In this document: positions 39,431 to 49,900 of the stretch, piece after piece | Numbering within the stretch: the first letter of the stretch is position 1 | How the letters are laid out: every line of letters starts with the position of its first letter | NCBI RefSeq assembly: GCF_041027365.1 | Contig: NZ_JBFTEH010000012.1 | Span: 104,004-168,003, forward strand | Direction of reading: 5' to 3' | Source of the DNA: VKMB-3413 sp041027365 | GTDB lineage: Bacteria > Pseudomonadota > Alphaproteobacteria > Rhizobiales > Rhizobiaceae | DNA length: 64,000 nt | Translations under genes and position numbers: made by a program | The notes under the pieces: generated by a model | What the model saw: only the letters and a program-made list of their open reading frames with translations | Told to the model about the DNA's origin: nothing | Database searches by the model: none

Positions 39431-40153
39431 TCAGTCGCTGCGGCCGCGCAGCCGGTCGATGAGCTGCATGATCCCGCCGATGGAGAACAGATAGAGAGAG
39501 GTGGCGGCAAGTCCCCACCGCGTCCACTCGGCGAGGTCGAAGCCGTCGATCAGCCCGACGAATCCGAACACCGACCAGGCCGCGACCACGGCGAGATTGG
39601 CCCCGCGCAACTGCTTGACGCGCACCGGATGCAGGAACTTGATCGGCAGGAAGGTGGCGATGGTGCAGACGACGACGAAGCCGAAGGCGACCCATTCGGT
39701 CGGCCGAATCGCGAAGAAGGCAAAGACCACCATGTTCCAGGCGACGGGAAAGCCGCGGAAGTAGTTGTCCTTGGTCTTCATGCGCGTGTCGGCATAGTAG
39801 ATCGCTGCGGACACGACGATCATTCCCGCGGCGACGCCCGACCAAGGCTCCCCGATCAGGCCGGACAGGTACAGCGCGACCGCCGGAATCATCACGAAGG
39901 TCGCATAGTCGATGATCGAGTCGAGCAGGTCGCCGGACCAGTTCGGCAGGAGCGCCTTGATGTTGGCCTTGCGCGCCAGCGGGCCGTCGATCCCGTCGAT
40001 GAAGAGCGCCAGTCCGAGCCAGGCGAAGACCGCCACCCAGCGCCGTTCCGCCGCCGCGATCAGCGCCATGAAGGCGAAGAACGCGCCGCTCGCGGTCAGA
40101 AGATGAATAGCGAATGCGCGCCATTGCTCGAAGGGGGGAACTGCGTTCGCCAT
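39431..40153 (-). CDS. pcs: Phosphatidylcholine synthase
   Basis: A 240-residue membrane enzyme that condenses CDP-diacylglycerol with choline to phosphatidylcholine (EC 2.7.8.24). The CDP-alcohol phosphotransferase motif appears as FIDGIDGPLARKANIKALLP and continues DLLDSIIDYATFVMIPA, the Pcs-specific form with the conserved Asp residues. About eight helices follow. The pathway is typical of rhizobia, Brucella and relatives, which use host or environmental choline. The ATG follows GGAG. Confidence 0.93.
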   Translation of the reverse strand: MANAVPPFEQWRAFAIHLLTASGAFFAFMALIAAAERRWVAVFAWLGLALFIDGIDGPLARKANIKALLPNWSGDLLDSIIDYATFVMIPAVALYLSGLIGEPWSGVAAGMIVVSAAIYYADTRMKTKDNYFRGFPVAWNMVVFAFFAIRPTEWVAFGFVVVCTIATFLPIKFLHPVRVKQLRGANLAVVAAWSVFGFVGLIDGFDLAEWTRWGLAATSLYLFSIGGIMQLIDRLRGRSD

Positions 40154-40309
40154 GAACTCCGCTGCCTGCTCTGCCGAAGGCTTGCATCCTGCGACCTTGC
40201 GACCATTGCCTTCCGCTGTAGCGTGCGTATCTGCCGAATCCAAGCGCAGCACGAACAGGCTGCCAGCATGAGGCACCACAGGTGCCGACGCAAAGGGGAG
40301 ATCGCAGAC

Positions 40310-41524
40310 GTGTCGATCGAGCGCAGGGAAATCGCCGTCGTCGGAGGCGGCCTGGCGGGAACCGCGACGGCTTTGGGCTTTGCGGCGAAGGGCTTCGACA
40401 CGGTGCTGATCGCACCAAGCGCGCCGCCGGACGCCCGCAGTTCCGCCATCCTCGGTCGCTCCTACGCGTTCCTCTCCGAGATCGGCGTGTTCGAGGCGCT
40501 GCAGGACAAGATGGCGCCGCTCGCGGTGATGCGCCTCGTCGACGACACGGGGCGGCTGTTCCACGCCCCGACGGTCGAGTTCAACGCGAGCGAGATCGGC
40601 CTTTCGGCCTTCGGCTACAATATCCTCAACGCCGATCTTCTGGAGGCGCTGAAGGCGCGCTGCGCGGTCGAGCCGAACCTGGAAGTGCGCGAGGCCAAGG
40701 CGACCGGCTACGAGCCCGGCGAGGCGAAGGCCATCGTCACGCTCGACGACGGTTCGCGCTACGCCGTCGACCTCGTCGTCGCCGCCGACGGCCGTCGCTC
40801 GCCGATGCGCGAGGCGGCGGGCATCCGGACGCGGCAGTGGCGCTATCCGCAGTCGGCGATCGTGTTCAACTTCTCGCACGCGGTTGATCACCGCGCGGTC
40901 TCCACCGAGTTCCACACCCGCACCGGCCCCTTCACCCAGGTCCCGCTGCCGGGCCGGCGCTCGTCGCTGGTCTGGGTCGAGGATCCGAAGCTCGCCGAAC
41001 TCTATGTCGAGCTGCGACCGGAAAAGCTGTCGGAGACGGTCGCCGAGAAGCTGCACTGGATCCTCGGCGCGGTGGAGGTGGAGGAGCCGATCCAGCGCTT
41101 TCCGCTCGGCGGGGCCTCGGTCGACCGGCTGACGGCGGACCGGCTGGTGCTGGTCGGCGAGGCCGGCCACGCCTTCCCGCCGATCGGCGCGCAGGGGCTC
41201 AACCTCGGCCTGCGCGACGGCGAGGCGATCGTGCGCCTCGCTTCGGAAAGCCGCGACGATCCCGGCCGGCGCGTGACGCTGCTGCGCTACGAGGCGGCGC
41301 GCAAGGCGGACGTCAACTCGCGCACCCTCGGCGTCGACCTGCTCAACCGCTCGCTGCTCGCCGGCATGCTGCCGACCCAGTTCGCACGCTCACTGGGGCT
41401 GACCGCCATGGCGGAGGTGCCGCTGCTGCGCCAGTTCGCCATGCGCGAGGGCCTGTCGCCGGGCGCCGGCATCACCGGCGTGCCGCGCTCGCTACGGAAA
41501 TGGATCGGCGGGGACCGCGCCTGA
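40310..41524 (+). CDS. UbiH/VisC-family FAD-dependent monooxygenase
   Basis: This 404-residue flavoprotein starts with GTG at 40310, 9 bases after GGGGAG. It has the FAD-binding VVGGGLAGTATALGFAAKG, the DG motif VVAADGRRSPMREAAG and the second FAD motif RLVLVGEAGHAFPPIGAQGLNLGLRD. These fit the ubiquinone-biosynthesis hydroxylase family (UbiH/UbiF/UbiL), which hydroxylates the quinone ring; which position is modified cannot be told. It is divergent from pcs and converges on the AEC transporter. Confidence 0.88.
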   Translation: MSIERREIAVVGGGLAGTATALGFAAKGFDTVLIAPSAPPDARSSAILGRSYAFLSEIGVFEALQDKMAPLAVMRLVDDTGRLFHAPTVEFNASEIGLSAFGYNILNADLLEALKARCAVEPNLEVREAKATGYEPGEAKAIVTLDDGSRYAVDLVVAADGRRSPMREAAGIRTRQWRYPQSAIVFNFSHAVDHRAVSTEFHTRTGPFTQVPLPGRRSSLVWVEDPKLAELYVELRPEKLSETVAEKLHWILGAVEVEEPIQRFPLGGASVDRLTADRLVLVGEAGHAFPPIGAQGLNLGLRDGEAIVRLASESRDDPGRRVTLLRYEAARKADVNSRTLGVDLLNRSLLAGMLPTQFARSLGLTAMAEVPLLRQFAMREGLSPGAGITGVPRSLRKWIGGDRA

Positions 41525-42454
41525 CGCGATCAGGAACAGAAGCAGGGTCACGCTCGCCGCCGACAGCACCGTCGTCACCAGCACCGAGGCCGAGGCCCGC
41601 TCGATCCAGACGCCGTATTGCTGCGCGATCACGAAGACGTTTGTCGCCGTCGGCAGGCTGGCGAGCAGCATCGCGCTCTTCACCCAGACCGGGTCGAACG
41701 AGCCGAACAGGCCGAGGAGCAGCCACACGGCGATCGGGTGTGCCACGAGCTTCAGCGGCACGATGAAGCCGAGTTCGACCGGCACCCGCTTCAGCGGCCG
41801 CAGCGCCAGCGTCACCCCCATCGCGAAGAGGGCGCACGGCGCCGCGGCGCCGGACAGGAGGCCGAGGAAGCGATCGACCGGCGCCGGCGGTACGGCGCCG
41901 AGAGCCGCCGCCCCGACGCCGGCGATCGTGGCGAGGATGAACGGGTGGGTGAAGATCTTCTTCAGGACCGACAGCGCGAGGGCGCCGGGCGATCCACGGC
42001 GCTCGCCGCCGAGCGCCATCAGGAGCGGCGCCATGACGAAGTGCAGCGTGTTGTCGAAGCAGAAGATCAGCGCCACGGGGACGGCGGCGGCGGGACCCAG
42101 CGCCACCAGCGCCAGGCCCGGCCCCATGTAGCCGATATTGCCGTACGCGCCGGCAAGGCCCTGGATCGTCGCACTCGGCACGTCGCCGCGACTCTTCAGC
42201 ACTGCGACGGTGAAACCGGTGACGAAGATCAGGAAGGTGCCGAGGGTCGTCGCGGCGATGAAGCCGACGCTCGCCAGCTTCTCGACCGGCGTCTTGGACA
42301 GCAGCTGGAAAAACAGTGCCGGCAAAGCGATGTAGATGATGAAGACGTTGAGCCAGTCGAGCCCGCTCACCGGATGGCGAACGATCCGGCCGGCGAGGAA
42401 GCCGAGGGCGATCAGCGCGAAGAACGGCGAGATCAGCCCGACGATCTGGATCAA
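41492..42454 (-). CDS. AEC family (auxin efflux carrier-type) transporter
   Basis: A 320-residue membrane protein with about ten helices in two repeats: IVGLISPFFALIALGFLAGR, LNVFIIYIALPALFFQLLS, the conserved GAYGNIGYMGPGLALVALG and, in the second half, KLVAHPIAVWLLLGL and ATNVFVIAQQYG. Bacterial members move organic acids such as malonate, but the substrate is not known here. No ATG is suitable; TTG at 42454 behind CGGAG is the most likely start. It overlaps the end of the convergent UbiH gene by 33 bp. Confidence 0.85.
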   Translation of the reverse strand: MIQIVGLISPFFALIALGFLAGRIVRHPVSGLDWLNVFIIYIALPALFFQLLSKTPVEKLASVGFIAATTLGTFLIFVTGFTVAVLKSRGDVPSATIQGLAGAYGNIGYMGPGLALVALGPAAAVPVALIFCFDNTLHFVMAPLLMALGGERRGSPGALALSVLKKIFTHPFILATIAGVGAAALGAVPPAPVDRFLGLLSGAAAPCALFAMGVTLALRPLKRVPVELGFIVPLKLVAHPIAVWLLLGLFGSFDPVWVKSAMLLASLPTATNVFVIAQQYGVWIERASASVLVTTVLSAASVTLLLFLIASGAVPADPFP

Positions 42455-42575
42455 GGGATGTTGCTCCGGAGAAGCGGCGGGAGGCGGCGGACTGCCCGGA
42501 GAGGCCGGGCGCCAGTCTTGCCTAGCGGCTCGGAATGTCGCTAAGGGCTCGCGGGTTAAAGGAGTGCCGAACGCA

Positions 42576-42899
42576 ATGCAAACTGCTCGCTTTTCCATCG
42601 GACAGATCGTCCGCCACCGGATCTTCCCGTTCCGCGGCGTGATCTTCGATGTCGATCCCGAGTTCGGCAACACCGAGGAATGGTACGAGGCGATCCCGGA
42701 GGAGATGCGGCCGCGCAAGGACCAGCCGTTCTACCACCTGTTCGCGGAAAATGCCGAGAGCGAGTACATCGCCTATGTCTCGGAGCAGAACCTCGTCCCC
42801 GACGAGGCGGGCGGGCCGGTCCGCCACCCGCAGATCGGCGACCTCTTCGACGGGCCGATCGACGGCGTCTACCGGCTGAAGGGCAACCACCGGAACTGA
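42576..42899 (+). CDS. hspQ: Heat-shock protein HspQ
   Basis: This 107-residue protein contains ARFSIGQIVRHRIFPFRGVI, FDVDPEFGNTEEWYEAIP and PFYHLFAENAESEYIAYVSE, closely matching HspQ, which enhances Lon protease and binds hemimethylated DNA in E. coli. Length is normal. AAAGGAG lies 12 bases before the ATG. It is divergent from the AEC gene. Confidence 0.93.
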   Translation: MQTARFSIGQIVRHRIFPFRGVIFDVDPEFGNTEEWYEAIPEEMRPRKDQPFYHLFAENAESEYIAYVSEQNLVPDEAGGPVRHPQIGDLFDGPIDGVYRLKGNHRN

Positions 42900-43047
42900 C
42901 GGCGGCCGCCTCTCCCGGCGCGAACCGCGTCCCTCCGGTGGCTGCGGTACAGGACTATGCAGACAGGGCGGCGAGCTGCGGCAGCCCCGAACGCGACGGG
43001 GGCGCCGAAGCGCCCCCGAAACTGCGTTCACCGATGAGGCGACGACC

Positions 43048-43716
43048 CTACTTCGAGGTCCCGCCGGCATCCTTCTTGGCGGCGTTCTGCGCGTCCTCGA
43101 ACTTCTTGCGCCGTTCCTCGGCCTGCTTCTGCAGCGCGTCGTTCAGCTCCTTCTGGCGCTGGGCGAGCTCCGGCTGGGCCTTCGGCGGGCCGTCATAGGC
43201 CTGGGTGAAGCCGGACAGCGTGATCGGCACGGGATTGGCCTGCCGCTGGAAGTTGATCGAGGTGACGACCATCTGCTTGCCCTTCTTCATCGAAGCGACC
43301 ATCGCGTCGGTCAGCTCCGCCTCGGCGATGCAGCGGTTCGGGAAGCAGACCGAGTAGTTCAGCGTCTGCGGCTGGCCGTCGTCGATCTTCACCTGCACGC
43401 CCGCCGGGATCACCCGGCCGGACGGCACGACGGCCTGGATCACCTTCTGGTTCACCTTGCCCTTCACCGTGATCAGGTTGATCGCGGTGATCATCTGCCG
43501 CGTGTCGGCGAACAGCGTGTACTGGGTGTTGCAGATGTCGTTGTCGCCCTGCTTGGCGCAGACCTTGAACCACTCGGTCGGCACGCCCTGGTCCGCCTGG
43601 TTCTGGTCTGCAGCGGCCTGGGCCCTGGCGGCCGGAACGCTGGCAACGAGAGCCGCCAGGCCGACCAGGCCGGCGGCGAGCATCGAGGTGGAAGCGTTCA
43701 GCGAACGTTGTATCAC
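43048..43716 (-). CDS. ialB: Invasion-associated locus B (IalB) family protein
   Basis: A 222-residue exported protein. After the signal (ending PAARAQA) comes TEWFKVCAKQGDNDICNTQY and YSVCFPNRCIAEAELTDAMV, giving the paired cysteines of the IalB family, then a charged helical C-terminus (AQRQKELNDALQKQAEERRK). IalB was named for red-cell invasion in Bartonella but is widespread in non-pathogens. GTG at 43716 is chosen because AAAGGA stands upstream; ATG at 43683 would still leave a signal peptide. Confidence 0.87.
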   Translation of the reverse strand: MIQRSLNASTSMLAAGLVGLAALVASVPAARAQAAADQNQADQGVPTEWFKVCAKQGDNDICNTQYTLFADTRQMITAINLITVKGKVNQKVIQAVVPSGRVIPAGVQVKIDDGQPQTLNYSVCFPNRCIAEAELTDAMVASMKKGKQMVVTSINFQRQANPVPITLSGFTQAYDGPPKAQPELAQRQKELNDALQKQAEERRKKFEDAQNAAKKDAGGTSK

Positions 43717-43920
43717 GGCCTCAAATCCTTTCGGCGCGTATCTCGGGGATGGGAATGGATCCTTCCTTAGCGGGCCGGGGAGTCTTTCGCAAATGCGGCC
43801 GTTTGAAGGCTTGCGCGGGCCGCAAACCCGCGATCGCGGCGGCCTGTCCGGAGGTAGGCAAGGGCGACCGCCGCGGCTAAAGTCCGGCTCGTCCAGCCGA
43901 ACCGGAGAGCCTTCAGCCGC

Positions 43921-45774
43921 ATGCGGATCTTTCCTGCCGCCACGCCCTTCGGGCGCTTTGTCGGGCTCGCGCTCGTCCTGTGCGCCGCCGTCGCCACCCT
44001 GCCCGCCCGCGCCGCACCGACCTACGCGATCGCCATGCAGGGCGATCCGGCGCTGCCCGCCGACTTCGCGCACCTGCCCTATGTCAATCCGCACGCGCCG
44101 CAGGGCGGCACGATGCGCTACGGCGTGTTCGGCTCGTTCGACAATCTCAACCCGGTGATCGTCAAGGGCGCGCTGACCACGGCCCGTGGCATCTGGTTCG
44201 ACCGGGAGTTCGGCAATCTCGTCTTCGAGCCGCTGATGCAGCGCTCGCCGGACGAGCCCTTCACCATGTACGGGCTCCTCGCGAAGTCGGTGGAGACCGA
44301 TCCGGACCGCACCTTCGTCGAGTTCCAGCTCGATCCGAAGGCCAAGTTCTCCGACGGCGTGCCGGTGACGCCGGAGGACGTCATCTGGACCGTGAAGATG
44401 CTGCGCGAATACGGCCGGCCGATGTATGCCAACTGGCTGCGGCCGGCGGTGAAGATCGAGAAGGTCGGCGAGCACGGCGTGCGCTTCACCTTCGACAAGA
44501 CCGCCGACCGCGAGACGCCGCTCCTCATCTCCGGCCTGCCGGTCCTGCCGAAGCACGCCTTCGACGAAAAGACCTTCGATCAGACGACGCTCAAGCCGGT
44601 GATCGGCTCCGGTCCCTATCTCATCGACCAGGTCCTGCCAGGGCGGCGCATCGTCTACAAGAAGAACCCGAACTACTGGGGCAAGGACCTGCCGATCAAG
44701 CAGGGCCTCGACAACTACGACAAGATCGTCATCGACTACTATCGTGATCCGAACGCCCAGTTCGAGGCCTTCAAGAAGGGCCTGTCCTACGTCTATGCCG
44801 ACGGCAGCCCGGTGCACTGGAAGACGGCCTACGACTTCCCCGCCGTGAAGAACGGCGACGTCGTCAAGGAGAGCTTCACCTCCGGCGCACCGGCGAACAT
44901 GCTGGCCTTCGTCTTCAACACCCGCCGGCCGGTGTTCCAGGACCGCGCCGTGCGCAAGGCGCTGGCGATGCTCTTCGACTTCGAATGGGCGAACAAGAAC
45001 CTGTTCGACGACGTCTATGTGCGCACCGCGAGCTTCTTCGACGGCTCGGAGCTGTCGAGCGTCGGCAAGCCTGCCTCGGTCAAGGAGAAGCAGTTCCTCG
45101 GCGAGGCGCATGCCAAGGTCGATCCGGACATCCTGAACGGCACCTACAGGCCGACCGTGACCGACGCTTCGGGCAGCGACCGCAAGGTGCTGCGCCAGGC
45201 GGTGCAGGCGCTGCAGGCGGCCGGCTATCACTTCAAGGGTCGGCAGATGGTCGGCCCGGACGGGCAGCCGCTGACCTTCGACATCATGGTCCAATCGGCG
45301 GACCAGGAGCGCATCGCGCTCGCCTATCAGCGCACGCTGGAGCGCGTCGGGATCAACATCACCGTCCGCCAGGTCGACGACGCGCAGTACCAGGCGCGCA
45401 AGAACACCTACGACTACGACATGATCATCGCGACCTATTCCGCCTCGCTGTCGCCGGGCGCCGAACAGGTCTACCGCTGGGGGTCGATCTCGAAGGGCAT
45501 CAACGGCACCTTCAACTACGCCGGCGCGGCCGACCCGGCGCTCGACGCGCTGATCAACGACATCGTCACCACCCACTCGCGCGAGGACTTCGTGGCGGCC
45601 GTGCGCGCCTACGACCGGGCGCTGATCTCCGGCTATTACGTCGTGCCGCTCTACCACCTGCCGGAACAATGGCTGGCGCGCTGGAAGTTCATCAAGCACC
45701 CCGACAAGACGCCGCTCTACGGCTATCAGCTGCCGGCCTTCTGGCGCGATCCGTCGAGCGTGAAGACGAACTGA
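43921..45774 (+). CDS. Periplasmic peptide-binding protein (YejA/SBP_bac_5 type)
   Basis: The 617-residue protein has a signal peptide (FVGLALVLCAAVATLPARA) and the extracellular solute-binding family 5 pattern: ALPADFAHLPYVNPHAPQGG, NPVIVKGALTTARGIWFD, LVFEPLMQRSPDEPFTMYGLL and NTRRPVFQDRAVRKALAMLFD. The start of the mature protein resembles YejA, the receptor for microcin C-type peptides and murein peptides. No permease or ATPase gene is adjacent, so its transporter must be encoded elsewhere. Confidence 0.9.
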   Translation: MRIFPAATPFGRFVGLALVLCAAVATLPARAAPTYAIAMQGDPALPADFAHLPYVNPHAPQGGTMRYGVFGSFDNLNPVIVKGALTTARGIWFDREFGNLVFEPLMQRSPDEPFTMYGLLAKSVETDPDRTFVEFQLDPKAKFSDGVPVTPEDVIWTVKMLREYGRPMYANWLRPAVKIEKVGEHGVRFTFDKTADRETPLLISGLPVLPKHAFDEKTFDQTTLKPVIGSGPYLIDQVLPGRRIVYKKNPNYWGKDLPIKQGLDNYDKIVIDYYRDPNAQFEAFKKGLSYVYADGSPVHWKTAYDFPAVKNGDVVKESFTSGAPANMLAFVFNTRRPVFQDRAVRKALAMLFDFEWANKNLFDDVYVRTASFFDGSELSSVGKPASVKEKQFLGEAHAKVDPDILNGTYRPTVTDASGSDRKVLRQAVQALQAAGYHFKGRQMVGPDGQPLTFDIMVQSADQERIALAYQRTLERVGINITVRQVDDAQYQARKNTYDYDMIIATYSASLSPGAEQVYRWGSISKGINGTFNYAGAADPALDALINDIVTTHSREDFVAAVRAYDRALISGYYVVPLYHLPEQWLARWKFIKHPDKTPLYGYQLPAFWRDPSSVKTN

Positions 45775-46059
45775 GGGAGCGGCGAGAGAGCCCGCGGCGT
45801 GAACGCGAGCCGCCTCTTGATCGACATCAGGCGAGCTTCGGCGCACGGCCGGTACCGACCTTTCGCTTTTACTCCTCGGCAACCATACCGGCGGTCGATT
45901 TGGGAAATCCCGGCCGACCTTGTGGATGCGGACGCGCTCGCCGAAGAAGCGTCGCAAGTTCGGTGTTGAACCGGCGAGGCGTCGACCGGCAGTCGACGTG
46001 ACTTCACCAGCGTCCGCAGCAGCGGTTATGCCGCGGCGGCCATCCGGAGACCTCCATCC

Positions 46060-46956
46060 ATGACCCTCAGGTTCGATCGGCGAGGGCTGATCGCTTCGCT
46101 TCTCTCGGCCACCGCCGCGCTGGCCGTCGCCATCCCCGCGATGGCCGCGGAGCCGGCACCAGGCCAGCCACCCGCGGCCGTCATCGCGGCGGTCGAGAAG
46201 GATCTCGGCGCCCGCGTCGGTGTCGCCGTCCTCGGCGACAAGCGCCTGCCGCACTGGTCGCACCGCGCGGACGAACGCTTCCCGATGGCGAGCACCTCCA
46301 AGGCCTTCACCTGCGCCGCGCTCTTGGCCCAGGTGGACAGCGGCAAGCGCAGGCTCGCCGAGACGGTGACGGTGCGCCAGTCCGACATTCTCGACTACGC
46401 ACCGGTCACGAAGAAGCATGTCGGCGAGGCGATGACGCTCGGCGCCCTCTGCGAGGCCGCGACCGGCTTCAGCGACAACACCGCCATCAACCTCGTCCTC
46501 GACGCCATCGGCGGGCCGAAGGCGGTGACAGCCTTCCTGCGCCACATCGGCGACCGGACGACGCGCCTCGACCGCAAGGAGCCCGATCTGAACGAGGGAA
46601 CGCCGGGCGATCCGCGCGATACGACGACGCCGGCCGCAGCGACCGCGAGCCTGCGCAAGCTGGTGCTCGGCAACGCGCTGTCCAAGGCGTCGCGCCGGCA
46701 GCTGACCGACTAGCTCGTGGCCGACCAGGTGGCGGGACCGCTGCTGCGGTCCGTCCTGCCGGAAGGCTGGCGCATCGCCGATCGCAGCGGCGCAGGCGGC
46801 CACGGCACGCGTGGCATCATCGCGGTGATCTGGCCGCCGAAGGCAAAACCCCTCGTCGCGGCGATCTATATCACCGGGACGAACGCCTCGATGGACGAGC
46901 GCAACCACGCCATCGCGGAGATCGGCAAGTCGCTGGTGGGCTCGCTCCGGCCCTGA
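46060..46956 (+). pseudogene. bla: Class A beta-lactamase interrupted by an in-frame TAG
   Basis: The reading frame encodes a signal peptide, the nucleophile motif FPMASTSKAF (Ser70-x-x-Lys73), FSDNTAIN (SDN130), KEPDLNEG (Glu166) and, after the break, RSGAGGHGTRG (the KTG box as RSG, as in carbenicillinases). At 46711-46713 the codon is TAG where class A enzymes have the conserved Trp of the ...QLxDWM... helix (TGG). The frame continues without any other defect for 81 codons to 46956. As it stands the product stops at 217 residues and lacks the RSG strand, so it should be inactive unless TAG is read through. A GGAGACC precedes the start. Confidence 0.88.
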
Positions 46957-46993
46957 GCCACACCGGGCGAAGCGACGATGACGGCAGGCGGCC

Positions 46994-49900
46994 TCACGCC
47001 GCCTGCTTCTGCCCCTCGTCGACGAAGCGCGCGAGGTTGGTCGCGATCGTCGCGGCGCCGTTGAGACGCTTCTCCGGCGTCGGCCAGTCGCGGATGAGGA
47101 CGATCGACTGATCCGGGCGGATCTTCGCCGCGCTCCCCTGCTCGCCGATGTAGCGCACCAGCGCGGCGGGATTGGCGAAGCTCTTGTCGCGGAACTGCAC
47201 GACGAGGCCCTTCGGCCCGGCGTCGAGCTTCTCGATATTGGCCTTGCGGCACAGCGCCTTGATGAACACCACCTTCAGGAGATGCTCGACTTCGGTCGGC
47301 AGCGGCCCGAAGCGGTCGATCAGCTCGGCGCCGAAGGCGTCGATCTCGCGCGCATCGGTGAGGTCCGCCAGCCGGCGGTAGAGCGTCATGCGAAGCTGGA
47401 GATCCGGGACGTAGCCCTCCGGGATCATCACCGCTGTGCCGAGCGCGATCTGCGGCGACCACTGGCCGTCGGTCTCCGCCTCTTCGCCCTTCATCGTCGC
47501 GACCGCCTCCTCCAGCATCTGCTGGTAGAGCTCGAAGCCCACCTCCTTGATGTGGCCGGACTGCTCGTCGCCGAGAAGATTGCCGGCGCCGCGCTGGTCG
47601 AGGTCGTGGCTGGCGAGCTGGAAGCCGGCGCCGAGCGTGTCCAGCGACTGCAGCACCTTCAGCCGGCGATCGGCGCCCTTGGTCGGCGTCTTGTTCGCCG
47701 GCAGCGTCAGCAGCGCATAGGCGCGCTGCTTCGACCGGCCGACGCGGCCGCGGATCTGGTAGAGCTGGGCGAGGCCGAACATGTCGGCGCGGTGGACGAT
47801 CAGCGTGTTCGCCGTGGGGATGTCGAGGCCGGACTCGACGATGGTCGTCGCGAGCAGCACGTCGTACTGGCCCTCGTAGAAGGCGTTCATGATGTCGTCG
47901 AGTTCGCCGGCCGCCATCTGGCCGTGCGCGACCGCGACCTTCAGCTCCGGCACCTGCGTGTCGAGGAACTCCTTGACGCTGGCGAGATCGGAGACGCGCG
48001 GGCAGACGTAGAAGCTCTGCCCGCCCCTGTAGCGCTCGCGCAGCAGCGTCTCGCGCACCACCATCGGATCGAACGGCGAGACGAAGGTGCGCACCGCCAT
48101 GCGGTCGACCGGCGGCGTGGTGATGAGCGACAGCTCGCGCACGCCCGTGAGCGCCAGCTGCAGCGTGCGCGGGATCGGCGTCGCCGACAGCGTCAGAACA
48201 TGGACGTCGGACTTCAGCTCCTTCAGCCGCTCCTTGTGCTTGACGCCGAAATGCTGCTCCTCGTCGATGATCAGGAGGCCGAGATTCTTGAAGTCGACAC
48301 CCTTTCCGAGCAGCGCATGGGTGCCGACGACGATGTCGACGGTCCCCTCCGTCAGGCCCTTCTTGGTCTGGTTCAGCTCCTTGGCCGTGACGAGGCGCGA
48401 GGCCTGCGCGACGTTCAGCGGCAGGCCGCGGAACCGCTCGGAGAAGGTCTTGAAATGCTGGCGGGCGAGCAGCGTCGTCGGCACGACGACCGCGACCTGC
48501 AGCCCGTTCATCGCCGCGACGAAGGCGGCGCGGAGCGCCACCTCGGTCTTGCCGAAGCCGACATCGCCGCAGACGAGGCGATCCATCGGCCGGCCGAGCG
48601 ACAGGTCGTCGGTGACCGCGTCGATGGCGTTCAGCTGGTCCTCGGTCTCCTCATAGGGGAAACGCGCGGCGAACTCGTCCCACAGGCCTTCCGGCGGCAC
48701 CAGCTTCGGCGCGCCGCGCATCTGCCTTGCGGCGGCGATCTTGATGAGTCCGTCCGCCATGTCGAGCAGGCGCTTCTTCAGCTTGGCCTTGCGCGCCTGC
48801 CAGGCGCCGCCGCCGAGCTTGTCGAGCATCGCCTCCGAGCCCTCGCCGCCATAGCGCGACAGGAGCTCGATGTTCTCGACCGGCAGGAACAGGCGGTCGT
48901 CGCCCTGGTAGCGCAGCTCCAGGCAGTCGTGCGGCGCGCCGGCCGCCTCGATCGTCTTCAGGCCGACGAAGCGGCCGATGCCGTGGTCGACATGGACGAC
49001 GATGTCGCCCTCGTTGAGGCCGGAGACCTCGGAGATGAAATCGGCGCCGCGCTTCTTGCGCCGGCCGCGCCGGACCAGTCGGTCGCCGAGAATGTCCTGC
49101 TCGCCGACGACGGCGAGGTCCGGCGTCTCGAAGCCGGCCTCGATGCCGAGGACGGCCGTCATCACGAGGTTCTTCGGCGCCTCGTTGACCTGTTTCAGGT
49201 TCTCCGCCGGCTTCATGCCACCGAGGCCGTGCTCCTCCATCACCTGGGCGAGGCGCTCGCGCGAGCCCTCCGTCCAGGCGGCGAGCACCACCCGCCGGCC
49301 GTCGGCGCGCAGCTTGGCGATATGCGCGACCGCCGCCTCGAAGACGTTGGCGTCGCCCGCCGCACGCTCGGTGGCAAAGTTGCGCCCGCGCTGGACGTCG
49401 AGATTGACGACCTCGCGGCCCGAAGCATCCGTCACGCCATAGGCGGACAGGCGGATCGGATCGGCGATCGCCAGCCCCGCCGCCAGCTCGTCGCCGGAAA
49501 GATACAGCGCGTCCGGCTCGACCGGATGATAGGGCACCGTCTCGGCGCTCGCCGCGCCGACCGCGCGCCGCCGCGCCTCGTAGTGGTCGGCGACGGTCTT
49601 GCGGCGTTCCTCGACGGACTGCATCGCCAGATGGTCGAGGACGATGGGGAAGCCGTCGCAATAGTCGAACAGCGTGTCCAGCCGCTCGTAGAACAGCGGC
49701 AGCCAGTGCTCCATGCCGGAGAAGCGCTTGCCCTCGGAGATCGAGGTGTAGAGCGCGTCCTCGCGCTGGGCGGCACCGAAGCGCTTGATGTAGTTCGTGC
49801 GGAAACGGCTGATCGTCTCGTCGGTGAGGCTGACCTCCGAGACCGGCGCGAGTTCGAAGCGCTTCAGCTGCTTCGTCGTGCGCTGGCTGGCGGGATCGAA

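Noticed and set aside
43717..46908. Minus-strand extension of the ialB frame
   Set aside because: It runs opposite the binding-protein and bla genes and is His/Arg/Val-rich shadow sequence; a signal peptide marks the real ialB start.
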